From the NCBI GenBank assembly GCA_030765055.1, contig CM060953.1:97343701-97407700 (forward strand): a stretch of 64,000 nt of DNA. The letters are read 5' to 3'. The DNA is from Mantis religiosa. Lineage: Eukaryota > Arthropoda > Insecta > Mantodea > Mantidae. Below the pieces are notes generated by a model. It saw only the letters and a list, made by a program, of their open reading frames with translations. It did no database searches and was not told the origin of the DNA. Each line of letters begins with the position of its first letter. Positions within the stretch are counted from its first letter, which is position 1. The position numbers were made by a program, and so were the translations under genes. Positions 1-10,655 of this stretch are shown here, one piece after another.

Positions 1-461
1 TCTGAAATATATTACTGATGAGAATTCATTGGATGTTCTTGTACAAGAAAATCAAAGTGTATTCACAAAAAGTTTAGCATAATAAATCCAATATAAGAAG
101 GTTCCATCATGAAAATCCCTGAAGTGCCAAGCAAAATCCTTACAAAAGCCAATTGCATGAATATTCAGAGAATGATCCTAATAGAAAAATACAATATTGA
201 ACGTTTATGGAGGACATCAACAGTTTCTCTAAAACATCATTAGACAGAACCACGTTTTGCTAGACCTGACCAGACCACTTTAAGCAACAATCTGAAGTGC
301 CAGCTTTTTGTCTGCACTTGAACCAGGTTTCTCCTATAATGGATTGATAGAAGTGACATCCCCTAATTTGCCATTTTTTTTTGGACCATGTGAAGTACAT
401 ATATTTGAAAACCAAATTACTTATTACTATTTTATTTTAAATTTTACGTTAACTAACGCTA

Positions 462-690
462 TTTTTTTTTTTTTTAAAGCTAAGCCATATTGGACAATGA
501 ACGGAATAGGTGAAATGATGCTCAAATGAGCCCAGCGTCCATGGAGCTTAGTTAACCGACACTTGTATTTTAGGATAAGGAAAACCCCGGAAAAACCTAT
601 CCAGGTAACTAACCATGACCAAGATAGCAAATCGGGACCTCCTGAACACGAGGCAGACATGCTACCATCTACGCTACCTAAGCGGGCAAT
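462..690 (-). mobile_element. tRNA-derived SINE, family A, copy 1
   Basis: Read on the minus strand, this has a tRNA-like head (GGTAGCATGTCTGCCTC, then an eroded box B), a body rich in CCTGGATAGG/TTTTCC blocks and a poly-A tail (the T run at 462-475). The same body occurs near 2141-2371, 16490-16690 and 43565-43785. The 43.6 kb copy keeps a better box B (GAGTTCGAATCTTGG), which supports an RNA polymerase III origin. Confidence 0.8.
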
Positions 691-2140
691 TAACCTTTTG
701 AAGCTTTATAACAGTGAATGCAAGTTTAGATAGATCAACATTATGGGTCAATTTTGGGAAAAGCTTGCTCATCACCTTATTCTCAGCCAAATGCCTCGCC
801 AGTCTTCGTCTTCACAAGGACTTTAAATTGAATGAATTTTAAAATCCTCAGGCATTTGTATTATTTCATCATTGAATAAGAGGCTCATAGCATTTTGTTA
901 AATTCACACAGATGGCAGAAGAAACACTTAATTTGTACTCAAGGGCCTGCATGTGTATTGTCCACCTCACATTGAAAAGGACCCAAGTTCGAATCTCACT
1001 CCTTTTTCAAATTAAAGATTACTTTTTTATTCTCAGATACAATAAACTAACAGAAAACAAAATTATACACTTCCTCTCAGCAAGGATTAAATTGAATTCA
1101 CGAATACTTCTTACACGGACATGGTTGAGGGCATCTTCGAAGTAAAAAACTTTCAACTGGAGTGCCATCATGCTCCCCGTTATGGGCTAGTGAACGTTTG
1201 ACATGAACATCAATGGGCTTCTTCTGTACTGAATCTTTGATCAGTATCACTCATGTGGAAGGGACTAAGACTTTATCCATTGATTGTTTCTTCTTCTGAA
1301 ATATTGGCAAAAATTGTCAATAAGCATGAAAGAGTTCCCTGGTATTGGGAAGTACAGAAACTTTCTGAAAGTGCAGTTGAGGAATGTCAAAATGTCTAAT
1401 CTAAAATGTATCAACAGCTGATATCAAAGTGCTTGGGTGGCACAGTACAGTTGCACCACCAAACGACTAATGCGGCAACTACTTGACTTAATATGCCAGG
1501 GTCGTAATACGTTCAACCTAGTATCTCCTGATCTGCAAATTTTTAGCACTACTACAGAACTGGTATTAACAGTGCTTATCATGTATTTAACAGGATTTCT
1601 AAAGAACATTGACTTAACTTCTGAATCTGAGTGCTTCAATTATGAAAACCGAAAGAATAAGAACTACCAAATTCAGATGGTCTGAAATATATAACTGATG
1701 AGAATTCATTGGATGTTCTTGTACAAGAAAATCAAAGAGTATTCACAAAAAGTTTAGCATAATAAATACAATATAAGAAGGTTCCATCATGAAAATCCCT
1801 GAAGCGCCAAGCAAAATCCTTACAAAAGCCAATTGCATGAATATTCAGAGAATGATCCTAATAGAAAAATACAATATTGAACGTTTATGGAGGACATCAA
1901 CAGTTTCTCTAAAACATCATTAGACAGAACCACGTTTTGCTAGACCTGACCAGACCACTTTAAGCAACAAGCTGAAGTGCCAGCTTTTTGTCTGCACTTG
2001 AACCAGGTATCTCCTATAATGGATTGATAGAAGTGACATCCCCTAATTTGCCATTTTTTTTGGACCATGTGAAGTACATATATTTGAAAACCAAATTACT
2101 TATTACTATTTTATTTTAAATTTTACGTTAATTAACGCTA

Positions 2141-2371
2141 TTTTTTATTTTTTTTTAAAGCTAAGTCATATCGGACAATGAACGGAATAGGTGAAATGAT
2201 GCTCAAATGAGCCCAGCGTCCATGGAGCTTAGTTAACCGACACTTGTATTTTAGGATAAGGAAAACCCCGGAAAAACCTATCCAGGTAACTCACCCTGAC
2301 CAAGATAGCAAATCGGGACCTCCTGTACATGAGGCAGACATGCTACCATCTACGCTACCTAAGCGGGCAAT
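2141..2371 (-). mobile_element. tRNA-derived SINE, family A, copy 2
   Basis: This is the same SINE insertion as at 462-690, duplicated with the tandem unit rather than inserted independently: the flanking bases are identical. Its poly-A tail appears as the interrupted T run at 2141-2156. Confidence 0.8.
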
Positions 2372-3463
2372 TAACCTTTTGAAGCTTTATAACAGTGAAT
2401 GCAAGTTTAGATAGATCAACATTATGGGTCAATTTTGGGAAAAGCTTGCTCATCACCTTATTCTCAGCCAAATGCCTCTCTAGTCTTCACAAGGACTTTA
2501 AATTGCATGAATTTTAAAATCCTCAGGCATTTGTATTATTTCATCATTGAATAAGAGGCTCATAGCATTTTGTTAAATTCACACAGATGGCAGAAGAAAC
2601 ACTTAATTTGTACTCAAGGGCCTGCATGTGTATTGTCCACCTCACATTGAAAAGGACCCAAGTTCGAATCTCACTCCTTTTTCAAATTAAAGATTACTTT
2701 TTTATTCTCAGATACAATAAACTAACAGAAAACAAAATTATACACTTCCCCTCAGCAAGGATTAAATTGAATTCACGAATACTTCTTACACGGACATGGT
2801 TGAGGGCATCTTCGAAGTAAAAAACTTTCAACTGGAGTGCCATCATGCTCCCCGTTATGGGCTAGTGAACGTTTGACATGAACATCAATGGGCTTCTTCT
2901 GTAGTGAATCTTTGATCAGTATCACTCATGTGGAAGGGACTAAGACTTTATCCATTGATTGTTTCTTCTTCTGAAATATTGGCAAAAATTGTCAATAAGC
3001 ATGAAAGAGTTCCCTGGTATTGGGAAGTACAGAAACTTTCTGAAAGTGCAGTTGAGGAATGTCAAAATGTCTAATCTAAAATGTATCAACAGCTGATATC
3101 AAAGTGCTTGGGTGGCACAGTACAGTTTCACCACCAAACGACTAATGCGGCAACTACTTGACTTAACATGCCAGGGTCGTAATACGTTCAACCTAGTATC
3201 TCCTGATCTGCAAATTTTTAGCACTACTACAGAACTGGTATTAACAGTGCTTATCATGTATTTAACAGGATTTCTCAAGAACATTGACCTAACTTCTGAA
3301 TCTGAGTGCTTCAATTATGAAAACCGAAAGAATAAGAACCACCAAATTCAGATGGTCTGAAATATATAACTGATGAGAATTCATTGGATGTTCTTGTACA
3401 AGAAAATCAAAGGGTATTCACAAAAAATTTAGCATAATAAATCCAATATAAGAAGGTTCCATC

Positions 3464-5974
3464 ATGAAAATCCCAGAAGTGCCAAGCAAAATCCTTACAA
3501 AAGCCAATTGCATGAATATTCAGAGAATGATCCTAATAGAAAAATACAATATTGAACGTTTATGGAGGACATCAACAGTTTCTCTAAAACATCATCAGAC
3601 AGAACCACGTTTTGCTAGACCTGACAAAAAAAAAAAAAAAAAAAAAAAGATAACATTTGCAGCGGACATAAGATTCATAAATCTATGTATCAAGAAAAAA
3701 GTAGTGCCTAATTTCGTAAGAAAAGTAGTAAAATTTGATAAAAATAGTAGACAACAAAAAGCAGCGGAGAGAAAAGTATTAATTGTAGAAAAGAATAAAC
3801 ACTATAGAAATAGGAACACGCTAGAAATAAAATTGTACAATTTGCATCAAAAACTTACCAAACAATTTAGAAGTATATTTTGGGAAAATTTTGAAAACAA
3901 TTTATTTGCATATCTTAATAGAAAAATGAAGACAAAAACAGCAAAGTTAAAGAATAAATTAAAAAATTTATGCCAGAAAGCAGGCACTTTTAAAAAGATA
4001 AATCAAAAAGACAAACATAACCTAAAAGATCATCTAAACAATGTGGTTAACCTATCAAACCAAAATTTTACAAAAACAGAACTGAATATGCTGAATCTAG
4101 GTTTAAAGACATGTGTAGATTATTCCAACCAAATTGAAGATTACATTGCTGACATCCAAATTGCTACACAAACACTTAATGAAGAAAGTAAAAACACAGT
4201 AAAAAACAAATGCTCCAAAATAGTAGAAGAGATTAAAAATGAAAAGAAACAGAATTTTAGTAACCAAATCATAAAAGCTCTTAAAAAGAAACCGGTTATT
4301 TATACTAAAGCAGACAAGGGAAATAAACTAGTAATTCTGGAAAAAGAAGAATACACAAAGAGGATGGAAGATTTGTTAGAAGACAGTAATTACCAAAAAG
4401 TAGAAACTAATCCACTAAAGTACTGCATTGAAACCACAAATAAAATGCTAAAAGAGAGCAAAATAATCAACAAAAAAGAATTGCACAAAATTAAAGTAGA
4501 TAATCCAACATTACCAAGAGTATATGGGCTGCCAAAAATTCATAAAGCAGGGAAAGGCATGAGACCTATTACTAGTAGCATAAATGCCCCCACATATAGT
4601 TTGGCCAAATGGTTACTAAGTAAATTTAATAGTTTTCCAAAATTTGAAAGTGCAAATTTAAGAAACTCTTTAGATTTAGTAGAAAAAATCAAAGATATAA
4701 ATTTGGACAAAAATGACAGACTGGTTTCATTTGATGTCACATCTTTATTTCCAAGCATACCAACAGAAAAATTGCAGACTGTGTTAAAAAAATGGCTAGC
4801 TACAATTGATATGGAAGCAATAGAAGCAGAAGAATATATTTCTCTAACAAAAATATGCATTGAACAAAACTTCTTCAGCTTTAATGGAAAACACTACAAG
4901 CAGAAATCAGGATTATCAATGGGCAATCCACTTTCACCTTTTTTGGCTAACTTATTTATGAGTGCATTTGAGACACAAATTAAAAAGTCCTTCCCATTGA
5001 TCTTCAAGGTTTGGTATAGATATGTTGACGACATCTTTGCAATTGTACCAAGTAAACATTTAGATGATGCATTAAAATTACTCAATCTGCAAGAAAGGAC
5101 TATCAAATTCACAATAGAAAAGGAAATCAATGGACAACTACCTTTCTTGGATCTAAATATCATCAGGAATGATACAAAAATAAAATTTGGAATTTACAGG
5201 AAGCCAACACATTCAGAAAATTATATAAAAAATAATAGCCACAACCCAATTACACATAAACATGCAATAATAAACAGCCTTACACACAGACTAGTCAACA
5301 TACCCATGGAAAAAGAATATTTCAAGGAACAAAAAGCAATAATACACATAGCAGAAGAAAACGGATACAACAAAAGTTTGGTGTTGAAGAAAGTTAGAAA
5401 ATCTAAACTAAAGAAAACCATTAAGGAAGCAACCACATTTATTAAAGAAAAAGAAAGCAACAGCATATTCAGTTCATTCACATATCATCCAAAAACATTT
5501 AATAAATTTAAAAAGATATTCAAGGAACAAAGTATCATCTTGGCACCTACTAATAGATACTCAATTTTAAAATTACTAAATTCAAAAACAAAAGATGAAA
5601 TTCCTTCAGGTAACAAATCTGGAATATACCAAATAAATTATAAGAATTGTGAAAAATGCTACATAGGTCAAACAAAAAGAAATTTAAAAACCAGAGTCAA
5701 AGAACACTTTAGAAACATTAGATTGAAACAAGAAGACAAGTCAGCAGTAGCATTTCATTTTTGGAATGGAAACCATGACATTGATCCAAATCCAAAATTA
5801 TTAAAAGGAGTGATAAACCAAAATAGATTGACAACATGGGAGAACATATTCATCTGGAAAAATAAGGATCGCGTAATGAACTTTGAAATCCCGCCAGCAG
5901 ATAATTTGACAAAAAAGTTCATAGTTCCACCACCAGAGAGAGCAGACAACAGATGCCAGTTGGAAAGAGATTGA
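3464..5974 (+). CDS. Penelope-like reverse transcriptase/GIY-YIG endonuclease polyprotein
   Basis: This frame of 836 codons is uninterrupted. Residues 1 to about 54 come from the tandem repeat unit and residues 55-62 are lysines coded by the poly-A junction; the true PLE protein starts beyond that, and no convincing native ATG is visible. RT motifs: KADKGNKLVIL (about 283), GLPKIHKAGKGMRPI (about 355), LVSFDVTSLFPSIP (catalytic Asp about 424), GLSMGNPLSPFLANL (about 484) and YRYVDDIF (Asp-Asp about 522-523). The nuclease domain has GIY at about 720-722, YIG at about 733-735 and the Arg of TRVKEHF about ten residues later, followed by an HFWNGNHDI block. In this family the RT copies element RNA and the nuclease nicks the target. 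All key residues are present, so the enzyme could be active; the fused N-terminus is probably an accident of insertion. Confidence 0.9.
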   Translation: MKIPEVPSKILTKANCMNIQRMILIEKYNIERLWRTSTVSLKHHQTEPRFARPDKKKKKKKKITFAADIRFINLCIKKKVVPNFVRKVVKFDKNSRQQKAAERKVLIVEKNKHYRNRNTLEIKLYNLHQKLTKQFRSIFWENFENNLFAYLNRKMKTKTAKLKNKLKNLCQKAGTFKKINQKDKHNLKDHLNNVVNLSNQNFTKTELNMLNLGLKTCVDYSNQIEDYIADIQIATQTLNEESKNTVKNKCSKIVEEIKNEKKQNFSNQIIKALKKKPVIYTKADKGNKLVILEKEEYTKRMEDLLEDSNYQKVETNPLKYCIETTNKMLKESKIINKKELHKIKVDNPTLPRVYGLPKIHKAGKGMRPITSSINAPTYSLAKWLLSKFNSFPKFESANLRNSLDLVEKIKDINLDKNDRLVSFDVTSLFPSIPTEKLQTVLKKWLATIDMEAIEAEEYISLTKICIEQNFFSFNGKHYKQKSGLSMGNPLSPFLANLFMSAFETQIKKSFPLIFKVWYRYVDDIFAIVPSKHLDDALKLLNLQERTIKFTIEKEINGQLPFLDLNIIRNDTKIKFGIYRKPTHSENYIKNNSHNPITHKHAIINSLTHRLVNIPMEKEYFKEQKAIIHIAEENGYNKSLVLKKVRKSKLKKTIKEATTFIKEKESNSIFSSFTYHPKTFNKFKKIFKEQSIILAPTNRYSILKLLNSKTKDEIPSGNKSGIYQINYKNCEKCYIGQTKRNLKTRVKEHFRNIRLKQEDKSAVAFHFWNGNHDIDPNPKLLKGVINQNRLTTWENIFIWKNKDRVMNFEIPPADNLTKKFIVPPPERADNRCQLERD

Positions 5975-6055
5975 AAATGGAGGCTAGGGCCTTTGAAACT
6001 AGTCTCTCATAAATATATGAAAAAGTAAGTGATGAGTGTCAATAAACCAACCACA
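3626..6055 (+). mobile_element. Penelope-like element (PLE) with open frame
   Basis: A PLE lies directly in the third unit of the tandem array. The left junction is a run of about 21 A residues at 3626-3647. The element codes for a Penelope reverse transcriptase joined to a GIY-YIG endonuclease, then has a short 3' tail with a mutated hammerhead ribozyme motif (5967-6008). The tail continues with a GTAAGTG...GTGTCAATAAACC sequence matching the ends of other PLE copies here. No second pLTR or 5' hammerhead was found, so the 5' end may be truncated. It is the only PLE in the window without frameshifts or stops. Confidence 0.9.
5967..6008 (+). ncRNA. Hammerhead ribozyme-like motif, mutated core (PLE tail)
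   Basis: Stem I is perfect (GAGA 5967-5970 with TCTC 6005-6008). Stem II pairs AGGC 5981-5984 with GCCT 5989-5992, extended by wobbles. Box 2 GAAA is at 5995-5998, and the short stem III ends in the triplet GTC (6002-6004). Box 1 reads TTGAAAA instead of CUGANGA: C3 is U and the catalytic G8 is A. The fold is kept but cleavage should be lost or very weak. Confidence 0.6.
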
Positions 6056-6439
6056 AATAATTTTTATATTGATTTTGACGTCACTGTTACTAAATTCCTC
6101 CAAACACACATCATTTAAACAAATTAATATTATTGATTCTTTTCCATTCCTAACTCACTATCACATCTTACTTTCACTCATTTACTTCACAAACACTTTC
6201 AACAATTCCTATGGATTTCTTCCTAGGGATTTTAAAAATAAATTTTGAATATGAAAATATTTTTGGGGCTGTAAATAAAACAACTGTTTCAATGAGATGA
6301 AACTATGGTCATTCACTATGATGCCTTGCCCAAAAGAGAATCAAAGGAGTGGCATAATCCTGGCAAAGCACCATCTAAAGGCTAAGGTCACTCAGTCAAC
6401 CAAGCTCATGACCACCCAACTTTCAGGAATCAGATGGCC

Positions 6440-6850
6440 ATGGCTTTTGTTCTAAAAATGACATTGACCCAAACTCAAAATTACTAATAGGAGTGATTAA
6501 CCAAAACAAAATGATGTGGGAGAACTTATTCATGTGGAAAAATAAGGACAGAGTAATGAACCTAGAAATCCCACAGATAATCTGACAAAGCAGCTCATAG
6601 TTCTACCAGAGTGAAGACAGCAGATGACTACAGATGATAGACCTTCGAGGTTGATAACGGATGCAACAGCTTCCAAAACTAGCCCCTTAATAATGTAAGT
6701 GTCGAGGTATTAAAAACCACTATAAATAACGATTTATCAGTCGATGGCCAGCTGAGGATAGAGGCAAAGTCTCTGAAACATGTTCCGGAAAAATTTAAAA
6801 GTGTTGTTTAGTGTCATTAATCGACTCCCTTTAAATTTAATTTATCAGTT
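6440..6850 (+). pseudogene. 3' fragment of a Penelope-like element
   Basis: Broken coding sequence matches the C-terminus of the PLE at 3626-6055: a copy of the NDIDPNSKLL...GVINQN...WENLFMWKNKDRVMN block with stops, then the PLE non-coding tail. The N-terminal RT part is absent, the 5' truncation usual in this family. The tail carries a hammerhead-like motif (6748-6788) and the TTAGTGTCATTAATCGACTC end sequence near 6808-6830. Confidence 0.8.
6748..6788 (+). ncRNA. Hammerhead ribozyme-like motif (PLE tail)
   Basis: Box 1 is CTGAGGA (6752-6758), an exact CUGANGA match. Stem II pairs AGAGGC (6760-6765) with GTCTCT (6769-6774), with an AAA loop and one G-U pair. Box 2 GAAA is at 6775-6778. Stem III is the 2-bp A-C/G-T form with an AT loop, and GTT (6782-6784) is the cleavage triplet. 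Stem I pairs CCAG (6748-6751) with CCGG (6785-6788) with one mismatch. Confidence 0.7.
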
Positions 6851-7020
6851 TGTTTATATTTAATGTTATGAAAATGTTCTTTCTTTCTGGTTTTCAAACT
6901 ACGTTTCGTCTTTCCGATATATCATTATATACTGTGATCAGGTTTATAATAGAAGGACGAAACATAGTTTGGAAACCAGAAAGAACGAACATTTTCATAA
7001 CATGAAATATAAACAAACTG
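6846..7020. repeat. Inverted repeat with 68-bp arms between two PLE fragments
   Basis: Arm 6846-6913 is the reverse complement of 6953-7020 with about five mismatches; the spacer is about 39 bp. The arms contain TATGAAAATGTTC and CTTTCTGGTTTTCAAACTA blocks. The left arm abuts the tail of the upstream PLE fragment and the right arm abuts a second PLE fragment. Confidence 0.85.
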
Positions 7021-7335
7021 AAATCGGCCGTAGCAGATCATTTTTGGTCATTTAACCATGAAATAAATCCCGAAGTTAAATTATTAAAACAATTAAATGG
7101 TCCCATAGATTTAATAGTTTGGGAAAAGACATTTATTTTAAAAAATAAACATCGCATGTTGAATTTTGACATACCAGCAGTTGATTCTGTTTTTAGGTTT
7201 GTTTCGTCTTCAGAGGTTGGTAATGTTAAAAAAAAAAAGCATAAGAAAAAACATGGTAACCGAGATTTCCTTGACAATGTAGTTTATTTTTGATGGACTG
7301 ATAACGAAAGCGAGTTGCTTTTGAAATCTATTTCC
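7021..7335 (+). pseudogene. C-terminal PLE fragment, different subfamily
   Basis: One frame reads AVADHFWSFNHEINPE, a VKLLKQLNGP block, then a VWEKTFILKNKHRMLNFDIP block. This is the region after the GIY-YIG domain of Penelope endonucleases and is diverged from the copy at 3.6-6.0 kb. The frame runs into a lysine/histidine-rich end near 7270. At 7291-7330 there is a degenerate hammerhead-like fold: box 1 CTGATAA, a stem CGAAAGC/GCTTTTG, and box 2 GAAA. Confidence 0.75.
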
Positions 7336-7342
7336 ATTAGAA

Positions 7343-7415
7343 AGAAGTATTAACATGAATTTCTTAAGATAAGTGGAGCCTTAGTAGCAAATATTTATAT
7401 TTGTATAGTATCACC
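7343..7415. mobile_element. Half of a palindromic MITE-like repeat
   Basis: The sequence from AGTATTAACAT through CTTAAGATAAGTGGAG to ATATTTATATTTGT matches one arm of the palindromic element at 62415-62575. Only one arm is present here. Confidence 0.65.
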
Positions 7416-7439
7416 ATACTTTTGTAACCTATTCAGTCA

Positions 7440-8860
7440 ATGTCTCATTGTAGGGCAAGTCGTATACTGTTGGAAAGAGGCCAACGTAGTCGTTCTCCGG
7501 AAATCAAAAGATGAAGACCCAGCTGAACCGAAAACCTATAGACCGATTTGTTTACTAAATGTAATGTGAAAGCTTTTTGAAAAATTACTACATGAAAGGA
7601 TCTCTGAATTTCGATTAATGATAGATATCTCAGATAGGCAATATGGTTTCCAAAAGGGCAGATCGACAGAGGATGCGATAAGCTCTGCAATGGAGGTAAT
7701 AATGCACATAGAAGCTAAATATGTTTTAAGTGTGTTTCTGGATATTTCCAATGCATTTGACATGTGGTGGCCAGAGCTGTTTTGCATTCTTAAAGAGAAA
7801 AGGTATCCAAGAACTTTGTATAAATGCCTGAAGGACTATAGTAGTAACAGAAGGGTGAAAATTGCTGGAGAGGAAAGCATTGTATGTAGAGAAATAACTA
7901 AACGATGTCCTCAAGGATCAGTCCTAGAGCCATTGTTTTGGGACATCTTGACAGAACCCCTGTTAGAGAAACTGGATGAAATGCAAGAGTCAAGGTCCGT
8001 ATATGCATATGCAGATGATATAACTGGTACTGATTGAGGGAAATAATCATTTGGAGTTGGAGAGAAAGATGGCGGTAATAACACAAATTGAGGAAAATTG
8101 GTGCAAAGGATGCAAGATGCAGGTAGCTCCAGCTAAATCTTATATGGTCATCAAAGGGTCACTAAAAAGAAATCGCTAAGTAAAGATTTACAACCAGAGT
8201 ATATCCCGAGTAAGAGAATTCAAGTACTTAGGTATTACAATAGATGAGAAAATAAACTTTGATGCGCACATAAAAGGAATAGGAATTGAAGTGGTAATCT
8301 GCAAGCTGGCTACAATTGTACAATGAAACTACTTGAAGTAGTAAGAACATACCACATGAGTATAATGACAGGAATAACTATTTCCAAATATTAGAGAAAG
8401 ACTGTGTCTGACCCAGATGAAACCTAGCAAAGGAATTATTCACTATATTACTGGGCATAGCCCAGTGTACTTTAAGATACACAAATACAAAAATGATAAT
8501 TGTGAAATCTGCGAAGAGAGACACACTGGAACATGCTGTATTCGAATGTCTAAAGTATCACAAAGCTTTAAGAGAGGGTAGAGCTGAATTAGCAGAAAAA
8601 AACATATGGTACATACTAAGAACAAAAGATGTCGAAACTACAAACAATGGCAGATGAAGTCTCAGAACTGGAGTACGCTGAAGCAAGAAGATTGGGGAAC
8701 ATAAGAACAAATAGACCACGGCCATTGGAAGTACGACAACCTGTACATATATCTGTAAGACTGCAGGAGTTGGAGTCACATCTTCACGGCAATGAGGAAA
8801 ATGATAAGGGCGCTTCGGACAAAATTGGTGAAGTGAAGAAACCTCCAGTGAAGAGGAATT
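7440..8860 (+). pseudogene. Non-LTR retrotransposon reverse transcriptase, decayed
   Basis: Successive frames give a LINE RT: a PKTYRPICLLNV block with a stop, FEKLLHERI, QYGFQKGRSTEDAI, FLDISNAFDMWWPEL (motif A, catalytic Asp retained), CPQGSVLEPLFWDIL (motif B) and YAYADDITG (motif C). A stop follows, then frames resembling an R1-type C-terminus, including a CEICEERHTGTC cysteine/histidine cluster near 8500-8535. The best open stretch is 7618-8037. Several stops and shifts show it is dead. I place it among R1/LOA-like LINEs from the QYGFQKGRSTEDAI and CPQGS motifs, without certainty on the clade. Confidence 0.75.
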
Positions 8861-9119
8861 AGATCAGAGCTATAGATAGAAGTTATGCGTTAGAGTTACA
8901 TATGTTTCATGATTTAGAGAAGTCTTGTAAACCACTTTGTAGCATAGGTTAGTTTAATTAGTTATAGGTTAGCTAGGTTTAGAGGTTATCTGCAGATATT
9001 GTTTTTCACAAATAAATTATGTAAACACAAATGAAAAAAAATATTAAGTGAGAAGCTATGCCCTAGTTTAGATTCTAGATATTAGGGTGATAGTAAAGCA
9101 GATTTAAAAAGAACAAAAA

Positions 9120-9210
9120 GAAGTGTACTGCAGCGATTTCATTCGTTTTCGTGCAGCAAAACACCAAATGAACCTTGAAGTCAGCTGATTGTCAACTTCA
9201 CGTCCTTTTA
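9120..9210. repeat. Left copy of a direct repeat flanking gypsy copy 1
   Basis: A segment of about 91 bp starting AAGTGTACTGCAG, with TTTTCGTGCAGCAAAACNC in the middle and CTTGAAGNCAGCTGNTTGTC near the end, recurs in the same orientation at 13390-13481. It could be what is left of the element's LTRs, although it does not resemble the LTRs of the gypsy family at 56 kb. Confidence 0.8.
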
Positions 9211-9399
9211 CATCTATATCAAGTCCCCGAACGCCATGGTGGAGGACATCGAAAACCTGGTGAACCGCATTAACAATTGAGAGGGAAAAGCGGGCAGCAA
9301 CACCAAGTCCATGAACGCCATGGTGGAGGACATCACAGAAGACTAAGATCTGAAGGCAGACGCACCGGGAAGCATAACATCTGCTCAAACCACTGAAGC

Positions 9400-10190
9400 A
9401 AGATGGCAGTCAACTTTTGAAGTCTTCTGCCGCTAATTCGACAGTGGCCAAGCACAAGTGGTCGCCAGAGCAAGAGGCCGCACAGCCAATAGCCAGCCTC
9501 CAGGGACAGACAGCAGAGGTGCAGAACGTGATCCAGACAGCGGTGGCACATTCGGAAGGCCCTGGAAAACCAGGCCAATTAGCCAGCATAGCCTTCATCC
9601 ACCTCCCACCCGAATTCGCATACCAAGAAGCAGCCTCCTCCATTGACGGGTTACGAGATGCCGAGATACGTCACCGCCATTGAGGATGGAGGCGGCCAAA
9701 GTTACTGCTACCACAACTTCGTATTGTTGCATGTGCTACTATAGGAACCGAAGACCAGCCGAGGGGCGCCAGCCAAGACCAAATGTTGCGTGTCGGGTGT
9801 GTGGCCAGCCGGGACATCTGGAGAGACTGCCAACACCAAGAGCAGCCGTAAAACGAGTAAGCGCCAGCATGGCGAGGGGCATGTCGGCGCCGTCGCCACC
9901 ATCCCCTCGAGTGACACTGTGCGCCGTCAGGCGACGTACAGATGACAGCTTCATCGCAGACGGTTGGGTGAAAGGGAAGCCGTACCACGTGCTTGTGGAC
10001 ACCAGGACAGCTTTCACCGTCATTAGACCCGACGTAGCCAAGTGTTTACCATCGAGAAAACCAAGCGCACCATACCAGCTAGTGACATCAGGCGTCACCT
10101 GGCCTGTGGAGCGGGAGGCCCTACTTCAGTTGACCCTGGGGAGGAGTGCCTTGTGTCTGGGTGTTCGTCGCGAAGGTGGCTGAGGTGATA
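9400..10190 (+). pseudogene. Gypsy gag C-terminus and protease, decayed
   Basis: A gag C-terminal region, then a zinc knuckle CRVCGQPGHLER whose last cysteine is lost (RLP replaces RDC). The protease is recognisable as DDSFIADGWVKGKPYHVLVD, but the catalytic DTG triad reads DTR. Frame changes occur near 9650, 9830 and 10150. Confidence 0.8.
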
Positions 10191-10655
10191 CTGGATTGGA
10201 TGCTCTCAGGAGCCACGAGGCGATGGTCAACGTTGGCAGGAAGGTTCTGCCGCTCAATAGAGAGGAGGCGATGCTCCGGCACTCCAAAGAACTTCTTGGA
10301 ATTTGAAGGGTCATCCTGTGAGAATACGTGGTTGTCCAAGCGAGAAACGAGGTGGTGGTGGCAACTGGAAGGCCAGCGGACGAAGCACCTGATGCTGGAC
10401 CGGATGAAACATGCTCATGGACTTTGTGTAGCCAGGACATTCTTGCCATGCCGAGAGAAGGTTCCGGTGAGGCTGCTCCACCCAACAGACACCGATCACG
10501 ACATCCAGGCCGGACGGAGTTGGGGACAAGTGGTCATATTTTATGTGTAACGCCCATCGACAAGACCCAGGAGCAGGTGTCCATGCAACCCTTGGGGCCC
10601 CAGCTGGAAGGCATACCAGCACATCTTCAGCCAAAGCAACAGCGACTACAGCCGC

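Larger units (their letters stand above)
1..3625. repeat. Tandem array of a 1.68 kb unit (2.16 copies)
   Basis: Units run 1-1680, 1681-3355 and 3356-3625 (partial). All start with the same TCTGAAATATAT sequence and differ by scattered substitutions and small indels; unit 1 has 6 extra bases near 805. Each complete unit carries a minus-strand tRNA-derived SINE with its poly-A tail and a second, more decayed tRNA-like stretch (near 940-1010 and 2615-2685) whose box B reads AAGTTCGAATCTC. The open frames in the unit have no recognisable product. Unit 3 stops abruptly at a poly-A run where a Penelope-like element begins, and the repeat does not resume after that element. The copies look recent because they differ by only a few percent by eye. 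Confidence 0.93.

Noticed and set aside
3464..3625. Native N-terminus of the PLE protein
   Set aside because: These codons belong to the tandem unit, which is present without the PLE at 117-278 and 1789-1950.
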